DNA of 64,000 nucleotides from Mycobacteroides salmoniphilum (GTDB lineage Bacteria; Actinomycetota; Actinomycetes; Mycobacteriales; Mycobacteriaceae). Below the pieces are notes generated by a model. That model was not told the DNA's origin. It searched no databases and worked only from the letters and a program-made list of their open reading frames with translations. Location of the stretch: positions 2,604,001-2,668,000 of the forward strand of contig NZ_CP024633.1 in the NCBI RefSeq assembly GCF_004924335.1. Direction: 5' to 3'. The translations under genes and the position numbers were made by a program. The stretch's first letter is position 1. The number at the start of each line of letters is the position of its first letter. Shown piece after piece: positions 10,740 to 20,113 of the stretch.

Positions 10740-13399
10740 GGCAATCTCCGCCCCGGGTCGGGGCCCCACAGCGGCTGCATACCTGTCGGCATGGACAGGT
10801 GCGTCTTGGTGACCACGGAGGACAATTCGCGCAACGCCTGATGAACGTTGTCGAGGGTTTCTGCGAGCGTGTCGCGCTGCGCGTCTTCACCCGCGGCGTC
10901 CAGATCGGCAGGATCGATCCGCCGCAGCTGTGTCACCAAGTCCTCCACCAACCGCTCCGGACGTGAGGTTCCCGAGGCGCTCGGCAACGACTTGAGGTCG
11001 GTGCGTAACGACTCCACTTGATACAGAAGCGATCTCGGATTGACGGCATCAAACAGCAGCAGGTCGGCAACGGCCTCCAGGCTGATCTTGCCCCGGGTAC
11101 GGCGGCGGTACATCACCGACGACTCGCACGCCACCAACGTGGACTCGGTGACGGACTGCTCGGCCGCGCGGCCGCGGACCGTCGTGAGCGTGGAACGCAG
11201 CAAGGCCGTCAGGCCGAGACCGCGCTCGATGCGCTTGCCGATATCCATGATCGTCCAGCCGATATCGTGCACCGTCGACTCCGCCGCCAGACCCGACAGC
11301 GCGAGAAGCCCTGCCAATACCTGAGTTTGGGTAGCAGCGAGCACCGTGTCATCGGCACGGGTGGGACTGGCGCCGGACCGTGCGCAATCGTCATATTCGG
11401 CCCCTGCTGTCGCGATCGCCCGATCCATGCCGCCGAGCACCATCCAGGTGTCATTGGACATCTGATCTCGAACCGCGCGGGCGGCCAGACCGAGTCGCTC
11501 CACCGATTGCGCCAGCGACCCGACCCGCTCTTTGTCCACCGTCAATGACCACAACTGGGTTCCCAGATCCTCGGAGCCGGTGTCGGTACCGGTGATGTCA
11601 CCGAGCGCCTTCAACAGCACCGGGACACATTCACTGGCCTCCATGAACTGCCGATACCGGTACTCGTGGAACCGTTCCCGGGTGACGGACAACAACCGGA
11701 CCAGATTCTCCGCACGCTCTCCATACCGCCCCAGCCAGAACAGATCGGACAACACGCGCGGTGAGCTGACCGCGTCGGCGCCCGCCAATCGTCCGGCGGG
11801 CAGATCCAGCGATGCCACCGTCAGGGCGCGTTCGGTCTGATCGCGATCCGGCTGTTGAACCCAAATATCTTTGGCAGCAATACTGTTGAGTGTCGACCCC
11901 GAATATCCGGAAGCGCCGACGTATCCGAGACCGCCGATCATCGGCGCGTACCCGCCGCGCTGCGCCACCGTGAACAGTCGCATACCGATCGGCGACGCGG
12001 TGAGGGCGCCGGAGCGCAGATATGTGGGGGCCACCGACAGCTCGGGAAGCTCCTGACCGATCCAGCACCAGGGTGCCGCCTCGATGCGTTTCCGCAATGT
12101 CTCCAGCGTCTGCGCCGACTGCAACGGTCCGGTGTAAACCTCTTCCCCCACTGTGGATTTGACCAGCAGCGAGCCCAGGTTCGCCAGTAGGTGCGAACGC
12201 TCCGCATCGATCCCACCCCACCAGATTTGCCCTCCGGACAAGGCGAGCGGCTCGTCGAGCAGCCGCTGCGACAGCTCTGGCAGGAAACGAGCCAGGCCGG
12301 GATTTTCCAATACCCCGCTGCCCAGCGAGTTGACGACGGTCACTGCGCCCCGGCGAAGCACTTCGACCAAGCCGACAACGCCCAGTCGTGAGTCGGCCCG
12401 CAGATCCAGCGGATCGGAGTAGCCGGCGTCGACGCGGCGCAGCACCACGTCCACCCGGCGCAGGGTGCCCAGTGATCGCATCCACAGCTTGCCGTCGCGC
12501 ACCACCAGATCCGCGGACTCGACCAGCGGAAAACCCAGTACAGACGCGAGGTAGGCCTGATCGAAGGATGTCTCCGAGTGGATACCGGGACTGAGCACGA
12601 CCACCGACGGATCCTCGACCGACTCCGGAGCGACATCGATGAGCGCCAGGCGCAGTGTTTGCGCGAACGATGAGGTTGGCCTCGGCGCCATCTTCTCGTA
12701 GAGATCCGGGGCGGCATGAGCGACGACGCGGCGGTCCGCCATCGCGTACCCGGCGCCCGATGGCGCCTGCGTCCAGTCCGCATTCACCCGAAAGTCGCCC
12801 GCGCCGGTGCGGCCGACATCGCAGCCGAGCAGGAACAGCTGATGCCTGCCGGGCAAGGCCATACCGTGGGCCGCGCGCACATACCCGGGATGTGCGAAGA
12901 GCATCTGCGGCGGCAGGGCACCGGAGCTGATCAACTCCTGCGGCCCATACAGGTCGCTGAGGATGGCATCCAGCAGCGTGGCCCGCTGCGTCAGACCAAC
13001 CTCCAGGGTGTCCCAGTCGGCGGAGTCCAGGAGCAGCGGGAGCCCGTCCAGACGCCACGGCACGGGATGGGTGGGGGCATCGGGCGCCGGCACAGATACC
13101 GAGACGCGTCCGGGGTCCATGTAGGTGATGCCGTCGCTGTCGACGAGGGTGCGGACGCGATCGAGCAGGCGGTCCAAACCGGGACGGCCACGCTGTGTGA
13201 TCGCGTCGGCCAGATCGGTCCAGGCCGGGCGGACGCTGCCATCAGGCGCCAGGAACTCGTCGTAACCCGCCTGGCTACCCCGCCGTCCAACCTCGAACAG
13301 CGCTCCCTGGGCGCGAACGCTGCGGTACTGCGAGATCAGCGGGTTATCGGCCACAGAGAAGTCGGGTCCGACGGGAGCCCCCGAAGCAGGTGCTGCCAC
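10736..13399 (-). CDS. Circularly permuted ATP-grasp / alpha-E fusion protein (Rv2567-like)
   Basis: This 887-residue fusion has an N-terminal circularly permuted ATP-grasp domain over roughly the first 500 residues (ITYMDPGRVSVSVPAPDAP, LVVRDGKLWMRSLGTLRRVD, VVNSLGSGVLENPGLARFLP). A helical alpha-E domain starts near DLFWLGRYGERAENLVRLL and contains WTIMDIGKRIERGLGL. ATP-grasp enzymes join a carboxylate to an amine; with transglutaminase-type peptidases this suggests synthesis of a peptide or a peptide tag. The M. tuberculosis counterpart, Rv2567, has the same fusion. The next gene downstream overlaps by 4 bases. Substrate unproven. Confidence 0.9.
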   Translation of the reverse strand: MAAPASGAPVGPDFSVADNPLISQYRSVRAQGALFEVGRRGSQAGYDEFLAPDGSVRPAWTDLADAITQRGRPGLDRLLDRVRTLVDSDGITYMDPGRVSVSVPAPDAPTHPVPWRLDGLPLLLDSADWDTLEVGLTQRATLLDAILSDLYGPQELISSGALPPQMLFAHPGYVRAAHGMALPGRHQLFLLGCDVGRTGAGDFRVNADWTQAPSGAGYAMADRRVVAHAAPDLYEKMAPRPTSSFAQTLRLALIDVAPESVEDPSVVVLSPGIHSETSFDQAYLASVLGFPLVESADLVVRDGKLWMRSLGTLRRVDVVLRRVDAGYSDPLDLRADSRLGVVGLVEVLRRGAVTVVNSLGSGVLENPGLARFLPELSQRLLDEPLALSGGQIWWGGIDAERSHLLANLGSLLVKSTVGEEVYTGPLQSAQTLETLRKRIEAAPWCWIGQELPELSVAPTYLRSGALTASPIGMRLFTVAQRGGYAPMIGGLGYVGASGYSGSTLNSIAAKDIWVQQPDRDQTERALTVASLDLPAGRLAGADAVSSPRVLSDLFWLGRYGERAENLVRLLSVTRERFHEYRYRQFMEASECVPVLLKALGDITGTDTGSEDLGTQLWSLTVDKERVGSLAQSVERLGLAARAVRDQMSNDTWMVLGGMDRAIATAGAEYDDCARSGASPTRADDTVLAATQTQVLAGLLALSGLAAESTVHDIGWTIMDIGKRIERGLGLTALLRSTLTTVRGRAAEQSVTESTLVACESSVMYRRRTRGKISLEAVADLLLFDAVNPRSLLYQVESLRTDLKSLPSASGTSRPERLVEDLVTQLRRIDPADLDAAGEDAQRDTLAETLDNVHQALRELSSVVTKTHLSMPTGMQPLWGPDPGRRLP

Positions 13400-13450
13400 C
13401 GGTCGTACCTTCCTTCCCGTTCGCTGCCGTTCGTACGCCCTATCGACCGT

Positions 13451-16400
13451 CTACCTGCGCCCCACCGTTCTCGCACGGCGCAGATCAAGGATGCCGGGCG
13501 CCACGGCATCGGTAGACATGCGGGCTTGTTTCTCGCGCAAGTCTGACAAATCGACGCGACCGGTGGTGTAACCGGTGGCATCGAAGCGCCTCCCACGGCG
13601 TGCCTCGGCGGCCACCGCGTTGACGGGCGGGTCGTCATAGGACCGGCCACCCGGGTGCGACACGTGGTACGTACAGCCGCCGCGAGACAACGCGTTGGCC
13701 GTGTCAATGAGCTCGAAGCGCAGCGGGTCATCGACGGTGATGCTCGGATGCAGCGCACTGGGCGGCTGCCAGGCCCGGTACCGGACGCCGGCCACCTGAA
13801 CGTCCGGGTTGGCGGTCGAGAGCAGCGGGATGGGCTCACCATTACAGGTGACGACGTACCGGGACCGATCGGCGCCGATGACCCGTACTTGCACACGTTC
13901 GATCGAGGAATCCACGTATCGTGCGGCACCTCCAGCGGTTGCCTCCTCCCCCAGCACCCGCCACGGTTCGATGGCCCCGCGCAGTTCGATCTCGATACCG
14001 TCGAATACCGCGGTGCCAATCCGCGGGAACCGGAACTCGGTGAACGGATCGAGCCAGCTGGTTTCGAAGGCGATGCCATGCGCGCGCAGCTCGGCAGCAA
14101 CCTGAGCAATGTCATGAATAATGAAGTGCGGCAACAGGTAACGGCCATGCAGGTTTGCGCCATGGCGGATCAGTGGAGTGCGCAGAGGTTGCTCCCAGAA
14201 CCTGGCCACCAGTGCGCGCACCAGCAGCGACTGGACCATGGCCATCTGGAAATGCGGCGGCATCTCGAATCCGCGCAGCTCCAACAGACCCAGACGCCCG
14301 CGGGCGCTGTCGGGGCTGTACAGCTTGTCGATGCAGAACTCCGCGCGGTGGGTGTTCCCGGTGATATCGGTCAGCAAGTGCCGCAGCGCCCGGTCGACGT
14401 GCCAGGGAGCAGGATGCTCGGAAGGATCGCGATCGGGCGCCTTCGTCAATCTGTCGATCTCCGCGAAGGCGATCTCCAACTCGTACAACGCCTCTTCGCG
14501 GCCTTCGTCGACGCGGGGAGCCTGCGATGTGGTGCCGACGAACCGTCCCGAGAACAGGTAGGACAACGCGGGGTGGTGCTGCCAGTAGGTCAGCAGCGAC
14601 ACCAGTAGATCGGGGCGGCGCAGCAAGGGCGAGGTCGCCGGGGTCCGGCCTCCGAGCGTGATGTGGTTACCCCCGCCGGTCCCGGTGTGGGTGCCGTCCA
14701 CGTCGAACGATTCGGTGGTCAGCCGCGCCTTTCGCGCCTCCTCATACAGCACCTGGAGCTGGCGGGACTGTTCCGCGAAGCTGCCGGTGGGGGTCACATT
14801 GACCTCGATGACCCCCGGATCGGGAGTGACACTCATGACTTCCAGCCGGGGGTCCGGCGGCGGCCCATACCCTTCGATCACCAGCGGGCAGGTGACGGCG
14901 GCCTCGATGCGCGCGATGAGATCCACGAAGTCGTCGAGGCTTTGCACCGGCGGCAAGAACAGATACAGCAGCCCGTCGCGAATCTCGGCGACCAGGGCGG
15001 TGGGGGGTGCTCCGTCAGCGGGCACCACGACGGCATCCGCGCCGGAACGTTGTGCGCCGAGTTCCGTGGTGACACCGAGCGGGTCCGCCTCGGTGGGGTG
15101 CGGTGCCGGCTGCCAGGAGATGGAGTCCAGTGGGAGCCGCAGACCCGCCGGAGACGATCCTTGTGTCAGGACAATCCTTCCGCGGCGCAGTGTCCAGTCG
15201 GCGCTCTCCCAGCGACCGCCGTCCTCCCCGCGGTGCAGGGGCAGCAAGTACGCGGCCGGCCGGGCCACCTGCTCGTCCAGACGGGCCAGCAGTTCTGCAC
15301 GTCGATCTTCCGAGTCTTCCTGCGGTGCTGGGTCATCGGCTGCCGCGACCGGATCGCCCTCGGGACGCCGAACGGATGCGGCGAGTTGACTCAACGGATC
15401 CTCATACACCGCGCGGACCTGGCTCTCGGGCAGCCCCAGATCACCCGCCAGGGCGAGCAGGAGCGCGCGGTCCGTGCCCTCAGGGGTGGACCACTGACGA
15501 TCCTCCGCCCATGGGTCGGCGAGCAGGTCGGGGTCAGACCACAGTGCCTTGCCGTCGCGCCTCCAGTGCAAACCGATCTGCCACCGCGGCAGGGGTTCGC
15601 CGGGGTACCACTTTCCCTGACTGCGCTGCACCAAACCTGTTGGCGCCCAGAGCGCTTTGAGACGGGCGGATAGATCGGAGGCACGTACCCGCTTCTGTGG
15701 CCCGTCGGCAGCGGTCGTCCACTCCTCGGCGACCTGGTCGTCGATCGACACGAATGTCGGCTCGCCACCCATCGTCAGCCCCACCCCTGCGGTATCGAGC
15801 CGGGTGTCGATCTCCGCACCCAATGCGGTGACGGCCTCCCACACCGATGCCGTGTAGGGCAGCGTGACTCGTGGATCTTCGTGCACACGCGTGACGGTGT
15901 TGGAGAAATCGAGGGTGGACTCGCACATATCGGTTGCCCCGGAGATGGCGGCGGACGTCGACGGATGTGGAGTCGCCGAGAGCGGAATATGCCCCTCACC
16001 GGCGAGCAACCCCGACGTGGGGTCGAGCCCCACCCATCCGGCACCGGGAATGTACACCTCTGCCCAGGCATGCAGATCGGTGAAGTCCGCGACCGGGCCT
16101 GAGGGACCGTCGATTTCGACGATATCCGAGGTCAGCTGCACCAGATATCCGGACACGAAGCGGGCGGCAAGCCCCTTCTGCCGCAGGATTGACACCAACA
16201 ACCAGGCCGTGTCACGGCAGGAACCGATACCCACCGCCAGCGTCGTGTCCGGGCTCTGGACACCGGGCTCCAACCTCACCGCGTAACCGACATCCGAGCA
16301 CAGCGCCTGGTTGAGCGTGACGAGGTAGTCGATGATGCGCGTATTGGGTGCCATCGTGAAGTTGGCCACCCAGGCCCGAGTCAGTTCACCAGGACCCGAA

Positions 16401-16780
16401 CCGGGCACAGATTCGTCCACCAGCTTGAGGTAGGGCTCCAGATCCGCCGCCAATGCGGCCGGATAGGCAAACCCGACGTGTTCGGCCCACTCCTCGATGA
16501 AGAAGTCGAACGGGTTGACCGATTTCAGATCAGCGATGAGGCCGACGGTGATCGATAGCCGTCGGGTGCGCTTCGGAAACACCACGCGGGCAAGGAAATT
16601 ACCGAAGGCATCCTGTTGCCAGTTGATGAAGTGATCGTCGGGGGCGATGCGCAGCGAGTAGGCCTCGATGGGCGTTCGGGTGTGCGGAGCGGGGCGCAAT
16701 CGAATCTCGTGCGGATGCACCTGCACGAGTCTGTCGAATACGTAGCTGGTCCGGTGCTCCAGCGCCACCTTGATGCCCAT
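13451..16780 (-). CDS. Giant transglutaminase / DUF2126 protein (Rv2566-like)
   Basis: This 1109-residue protein combines an N-terminal transglutaminase module with the long DUF2126 region. The N-terminal module has Cys188 in GIGSCRDTAWLL, His237 in DLHAWAEVYIP and Asp253 in VGLDPTSG. DUF2126 starts near GLTMGGEPTFVSIDD and includes DGTHTGTGGGNHITLGG and WLDPFTEFRFPRIGTA, with features suggesting an amidoligase-like fold. The start MGIKVALEHRTSYVFDRLVQ is family-typical. It is the first gene of the operon, 51 bases ahead of the ATP-grasp/alpha-E gene. In M. tuberculosis the same four functions are split between strands (Rv2566-Rv2569c); here all run the same way. Confidence 0.9.
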   Translation of the reverse strand: MGIKVALEHRTSYVFDRLVQVHPHEIRLRPAPHTRTPIEAYSLRIAPDDHFINWQQDAFGNFLARVVFPKRTRRLSITVGLIADLKSVNPFDFFIEEWAEHVGFAYPAALAADLEPYLKLVDESVPGSGPGELTRAWVANFTMAPNTRIIDYLVTLNQALCSDVGYAVRLEPGVQSPDTTLAVGIGSCRDTAWLLVSILRQKGLAARFVSGYLVQLTSDIVEIDGPSGPVADFTDLHAWAEVYIPGAGWVGLDPTSGLLAGEGHIPLSATPHPSTSAAISGATDMCESTLDFSNTVTRVHEDPRVTLPYTASVWEAVTALGAEIDTRLDTAGVGLTMGGEPTFVSIDDQVAEEWTTAADGPQKRVRASDLSARLKALWAPTGLVQRSQGKWYPGEPLPRWQIGLHWRRDGKALWSDPDLLADPWAEDRQWSTPEGTDRALLLALAGDLGLPESQVRAVYEDPLSQLAASVRRPEGDPVAAADDPAPQEDSEDRRAELLARLDEQVARPAAYLLPLHRGEDGGRWESADWTLRRGRIVLTQGSSPAGLRLPLDSISWQPAPHPTEADPLGVTTELGAQRSGADAVVVPADGAPPTALVAEIRDGLLYLFLPPVQSLDDFVDLIARIEAAVTCPLVIEGYGPPPDPRLEVMSVTPDPGVIEVNVTPTGSFAEQSRQLQVLYEEARKARLTTESFDVDGTHTGTGGGNHITLGGRTPATSPLLRRPDLLVSLLTYWQHHPALSYLFSGRFVGTTSQAPRVDEGREEALYELEIAFAEIDRLTKAPDRDPSEHPAPWHVDRALRHLLTDITGNTHRAEFCIDKLYSPDSARGRLGLLELRGFEMPPHFQMAMVQSLLVRALVARFWEQPLRTPLIRHGANLHGRYLLPHFIIHDIAQVAAELRAHGIAFETSWLDPFTEFRFPRIGTAVFDGIEIELRGAIEPWRVLGEEATAGGAARYVDSSIERVQVRVIGADRSRYVVTCNGEPIPLLSTANPDVQVAGVRYRAWQPPSALHPSITVDDPLRFELIDTANALSRGGCTYHVSHPGGRSYDDPPVNAVAAEARRGRRFDATGYTTGRVDLSDLREKQARMSTDAVAPGILDLRRARTVGRR

Positions 16781-16843
16781 CGGCTGATCCCACCATAACC
16801 TGGCCTCACCCGCATGGCCTGCGATTCAGGGCACAATGAACCG

Positions 16844-17215
16844 GTGGCCACCTGGGATGACGTGACGGGCGTCGCATCGGGGCTCCCCGAGGCGCTCGAG
16901 ACCTCCCCACGCGTGTGGAAGGTGCGCAAAAAACTGTTCGTCTGGGAACGGCCGTTGCGGAACAGTGACCTGGCAGCGCTGGGAGATTCAGCCCCCGACG
17001 GCGACATACTGGGCGCCCGCGTCGGCGATGAGGGCGTCAAACGCGCGCTGATCGCCGAGGAACCGCAGGTGTACTTCACCACGCCGCATTTCGACGGTTA
17101 CCCGATCGTGCTTGCCCGGTTGGACGCCATCGAGCCACCGGACCTCACCGAACTCATCACCGAGGCCTGGCTGTGCCAGGCGCCGAAGACGCTGGCACGC
17201 AGGTTCCTCGACTAA
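16844..17215 (+). CDS. MmcQ/YjbR family protein
   Basis: This protein of about 123 residues belongs to the MmcQ/YjbR (CyaY-like fold) family: TWDDVTGVASGLPEALE, then KLFVWERPL and the C-terminal LTELITEAWLCQAPKTLARRF. Members have a DNA-binding-like fold but no firm function. GTG 16844 was chosen because homologues start at this VATWDDV; ATG 16814 would add ten residues without a good ribosome-binding site. It is divergent from the DUF2126 gene and its stop overlaps, tail to tail, the nitroreductase-family gene at 17212. Confidence 0.85.
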   Translation: MATWDDVTGVASGLPEALETSPRVWKVRKKLFVWERPLRNSDLAALGDSAPDGDILGARVGDEGVKRALIAEEPQVYFTTPHFDGYPIVLARLDAIEPPDLTELITEAWLCQAPKTLARRFLD

Positions 17216-17658
17216 CGGCGGCGCAGCTCGAAGATCGGGATGGCGCGGTCGGTCTTCTCCTGATAGTCGGCGAACACGGGAACCTGCTCGACGACCTTCG
17301 GATACAGCGCATCGCGCTCGGCGAGCGAAAGCTCATGGGCGACCACGTCGTAACCGTCGGTTCCGATGTCGATATGCGCATGTGGATGTGCGCGCAAGTT
17401 GTGCACCCAGGCAGGGTCTTTATCGGCGCCGCCGAATGAGCCGACGATGTAAATCTTCTCGTCGATGTCGAAGTAGGCCAGCGGATTCAGCCGCTGTTGT
17501 CCGCTCTTGGCGCCGGTATTGGTCAGGAGCAAGATCGGTACACCGGCGAATTGTCCGCCGACCTCTCCGCCGTTGGTGCGGAACTCCTGAGTGATGCCGT
17601 CATTGAATTCGTTGATCACCGCGGCGGGCTGCTGGTTGAAGGGTGTGTCATCGGTCAC
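17212..17658 (-). CDS. Deazaflavin (F420)-dependent nitroreductase family protein (Ddn-like)
   Basis: This 148-residue split-barrel protein is of the Ddn/DUF385 family, which is expanded in mycobacteria and uses coenzyme F420 to reduce quinones or nitro compounds. Family strings are ILLLTNTGAKSGQQRLNPLAYF, IVGSFGGADKDPAWVHNLRAHP and PVFADYQEKTDR. The protein is full length. It is divergent from the permease gene at 17716. Whether it activates nitroimidazole drugs cannot be judged from sequence. Confidence 0.9.
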   Translation of the reverse strand: MTDDTPFNQQPAAVINEFNDGITQEFRTNGGEVGGQFAGVPILLLTNTGAKSGQQRLNPLAYFDIDEKIYIVGSFGGADKDPAWVHNLRAHPHAHIDIGTDGYDVVAHELSLAERDALYPKVVEQVPVFADYQEKTDRAIPIFELRRR

Positions 17659-17715
17659 CTCACCAGAGTGCCACCGCTGCGCCGAGTTCTCAGGTTGCGC
17701 TGACAGGATGGCCGG

Positions 17716-18705
17716 ATGACGGTGGCCGCCTCTTCGTCCCGACGTTGGTTCGGTTCGACCGAGATCCTGGTGGTGGCGCTCATCACGATGGCCCTGGCGG
17801 CGAGCTGGTTACGCGGGGTTGTCGATGGCAATGAGAAGCTGGCGACCGCCGGGACGGTGTTCTGTGGGGTGTTCGTCCAGGCCGTCCCGTTCCTTGCACT
17901 CGGGGTGATCGTGAGTGGGCTCGTCGCGACATTCGTCACCCCCGAACGGCTGGCCCGGTGGCTGCCGAACCGATCCCTCGCCGCGGTGGCAGTGGCGGGT
18001 GTGAGCGGAGCGGCGTTGCCCGGCTGTGAATGCGGGTCGGTTCCGGTGGCACGCCGGCTGTACGGACCGGGATCCGTCGGTGCGGCCGCGCTCACCTTCA
18101 TGTTGTCGGCGCCTGCCATCAACCCGGTGGTGTTGGTCGCTACCGCGGTCGCGTTCCCCGGCCAGCCCACGATGGTGCTGGCGCGCGCGGTGGCCTCCCT
18201 GCTCACCGCCATGGTGATGGGCATGGCGTGGTCACGGTGGGGACGGGACAGCTGGGTCACCCGCAAGCTACCCGCAGCGCACGCCGGATCCTCTTCCCGC
18301 TGGACGACATTCACCGAGGCCGCGCGGCACGACTTTCTGCAGGCGGCCTCGTACCTGGCGATCGGAGCGGTAGCCGCAGCGGCTTTGCACGTGCTGGTTC
18401 CGGCCTGGGTGTTCGAGCATCTGGCGGGCAATCTTGTGGTCGGCGTGGTGACGATGGCGCTGCTGGCCGTGGTGCTGGCATTGTGCTCGGAAGCCGATGC
18501 CTTCGTCGCCGCGAGCATCACGATGATGCCGCTGATTCCGCGACTGGTGTTCCTCGTGGTGGGGCCGGCCGTCGACGTGAAGCTCATCGCCATGCAGTCC
18601 GGCATGTTCGGACGGCCCTTCGCGGCCCGATTCGCGCCGCTGACGTTCGTGGTCGCCACCGTCGTCGCGACGGGTGTCGGACTGGCGGTGCTGGGGACCT
18701 CATGA
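17716..18705 (+). CDS. Permease of the UPF0718/DUF318 family
   Basis: This 329-residue membrane protein has about eight helices in two related halves, with the signature GCECGSVPVARRL near residue 105 and SEADAFVAASI in the second half. The family is annotated as permeases, often linked to metal or metalloid handling. It overlaps the next gene, a DUF1980/TIGR03943 protein, by 4 bases; the two families are commonly paired in bacteria. The transported substrate is unknown. The conserved Cys pair and the His-rich partner suggest a metal; this is inference. Confidence 0.88.
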   Translation: MTVAASSSRRWFGSTEILVVALITMALAASWLRGVVDGNEKLATAGTVFCGVFVQAVPFLALGVIVSGLVATFVTPERLARWLPNRSLAAVAVAGVSGAALPGCECGSVPVARRLYGPGSVGAAALTFMLSAPAINPVVLVATAVAFPGQPTMVLARAVASLLTAMVMGMAWSRWGRDSWVTRKLPAAHAGSSSRWTTFTEAARHDFLQAASYLAIGAVAAAALHVLVPAWVFEHLAGNLVVGVVTMALLAVVLALCSEADAFVAASITMMPLIPRLVFLVVGPAVDVKLIAMQSGMFGRPFAARFAPLTFVVATVVATGVGLAVLGTS

Positions 18706-19424
18706 GGCGCGACACGGAGAACACGCTGCTGATCCTGCTGGGGGTCAGCGTGGCCATGATCGCGGTGACCGGAACCTTCACGCGCTACGTCAAGCCCGGC
18801 CTGCTGCCGTGGCTCGCCGGTTCGGCGGTCATCGTGATCGGGCTCGGTCTGGCCGCGATCATCCGCGACGTACGCCGCGGCCACACCGACCACGACGATG
18901 AGCACGACGGCCACGGAGGTCACACCCACAAGCACGGCGCCACATGGTTTTTGGTGCTGCCCATAGTTCTGCTGATCTTTATCGTGCCCCCTGCCCTCAG
19001 CGCGCGTTCCATCGCGCCGGCCAACATTGGCGCATCGGCCAACACGCCCCGGCGAGCGTTTCCCCCACTGCCACCCGGTGACGCGCCATCCGTGCCGCTG
19101 CCGGAGGTCCTGATGCGCATTGCCGCCGGTTCCTCGGACACGCTGAGCGGACGCACCATCACCGTCACCGGGTTCACGTTCAAAGAGGGCGAGCACACCG
19201 ACCTGGCCAAGATCGTCATCGTGTGTTGCGCCGCGGATGCCCAGCTGGCGCGGCTGCACATGACGGGACCGGCGGCCGCCTCGGCATCGGCGCTGCCGGA
19301 GAACGCCTGGATCTCGGTGACCGGGGTCGTGCCGGGCGGACAGAGCTATCGCGGCCCGTCGTCCATTCCCGTCATCGAGGTCACCGGCATCACCCGCACC
19401 GATCCACCGAAGAGCACCTACTGA
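18702..19424 (+). CDS. TIGR03943/DUF1980 family membrane protein with His-rich loop
   Basis: This 240-residue protein starts at ATG 18702, overlapping the permease stop as ATGA. There are two N-terminal helices, then a histidine/aspartate-rich loop (HTDHDDEHDGHGGHTHKHG), a further helix, and a C-terminal soluble domain with GRTITVTGFTFKEGEHTDLAK and IVCCAADAQ. The family is the usual partner of DUF318 permeases. The His-rich loop and the Cys pair could bind a transition metal. The frame is open upstream inside the permease gene but not coding there. Confidence 0.88.
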   Translation: MRRDTENTLLILLGVSVAMIAVTGTFTRYVKPGLLPWLAGSAVIVIGLGLAAIIRDVRRGHTDHDDEHDGHGGHTHKHGATWFLVLPIVLLIFIVPPALSARSIAPANIGASANTPRRAFPPLPPGDAPSVPLPEVLMRIAAGSSDTLSGRTITVTGFTFKEGEHTDLAKIVIVCCAADAQLARLHMTGPAAASASALPENAWISVTGVVPGGQSYRGPSSIPVIEVTGITRTDPPKSTY

Positions 19425-19435
19425 GCGGAGTCGCG

Positions 19436-20113
19436 TTGCGGTACAAGGCATACCTGTTCGATGTGCAGGGCACGCTGCTGGACTTCTTTGAGCCCGTGTC
19501 GCACGCGATTGCCGAGCACGCTCCCGGTATCGATGCCGCCGGTTTCACTCGAGCCTGGCGCGCGGACTATTTCGACCGCGTCGCAAACCTGGCCCAGTCT
19601 GTGGACGACTGGACGCGGGTACAGGACCTGTACGCGCACGGCTTCGCCGATGTCTGCCAGACGTTCGGGCTGCCGCGTCCGGACGCTGGCACCGCCGAAC
19701 TCGTCGCATCCAGCTGGCAGCACCTGATTCCCTGGCCGGACGTACCCGCAGGCCTGGCCGGGCTGCGTTCACAGGCCGTCATCGCCACCCTGTCCAACAC
19801 CGACATGGCCACCATGGTGAATCTGTTCAAACGCCTGGGTATTTCGTGGGACGCGGTACTCACCGCGGAGGTATTCGGCAGCTTCAAACCAGACCCGGTG
19901 GTGTACCAACGCGCACTGCGCTACCTCGGCATCAAACCCGGTGACGCGGCGATGGTGGCCGCACACCCGTATGACCTGCGCGCCGCACGAGAGATCGGCA
20001 TGGGCACCGTCTTCGTCTCACGCCCCTACGAATACGGCGATCCCGCACTGGCTCATGGCGACCCTGACGAGGAGTTCGATCAGCGGGTCACCGCTATCGG
20101 CGACATCGCCTAG
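19436..20113 (+). CDS. HAD-superfamily hydrolase, haloacid dehalogenase type II-like
   Basis: This 225-residue HAD hydrolase has motif I in LFDVQGTLLDF (nucleophile Asp in DVQGT), motif II in TLSNTD, the motif III lysine in GSFKPDPVVYQRAL, and motif IV replaced by VAAHPYDLRAAREIGM, the pattern of type II haloacid dehalogenases. The start is a TTG at 19436 with GGAG 5 bases ahead; the frame extends upstream only antisense/overlapping the DUF1980 gene. It lies 11 bases after that gene and is likely cotranscribed. Substrate unknown. Confidence 0.85.
   Translation: MRYKAYLFDVQGTLLDFFEPVSHAIAEHAPGIDAAGFTRAWRADYFDRVANLAQSVDDWTRVQDLYAHGFADVCQTFGLPRPDAGTAELVASSWQHLIPWPDVPAGLAGLRSQAVIATLSNTDMATMVNLFKRLGISWDAVLTAEVFGSFKPDPVVYQRALRYLGIKPGDAAMVAAHPYDLRAAREIGMGTVFVSRPYEYGDPALAHGDPDEEFDQRVTAIGDIA

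Noticed and set aside
18030..18701. Upstream extension of the DUF1980 frame
   Set aside because: It is an alternative frame inside the permease gene; homology begins at the ATG overlapping the permease stop.
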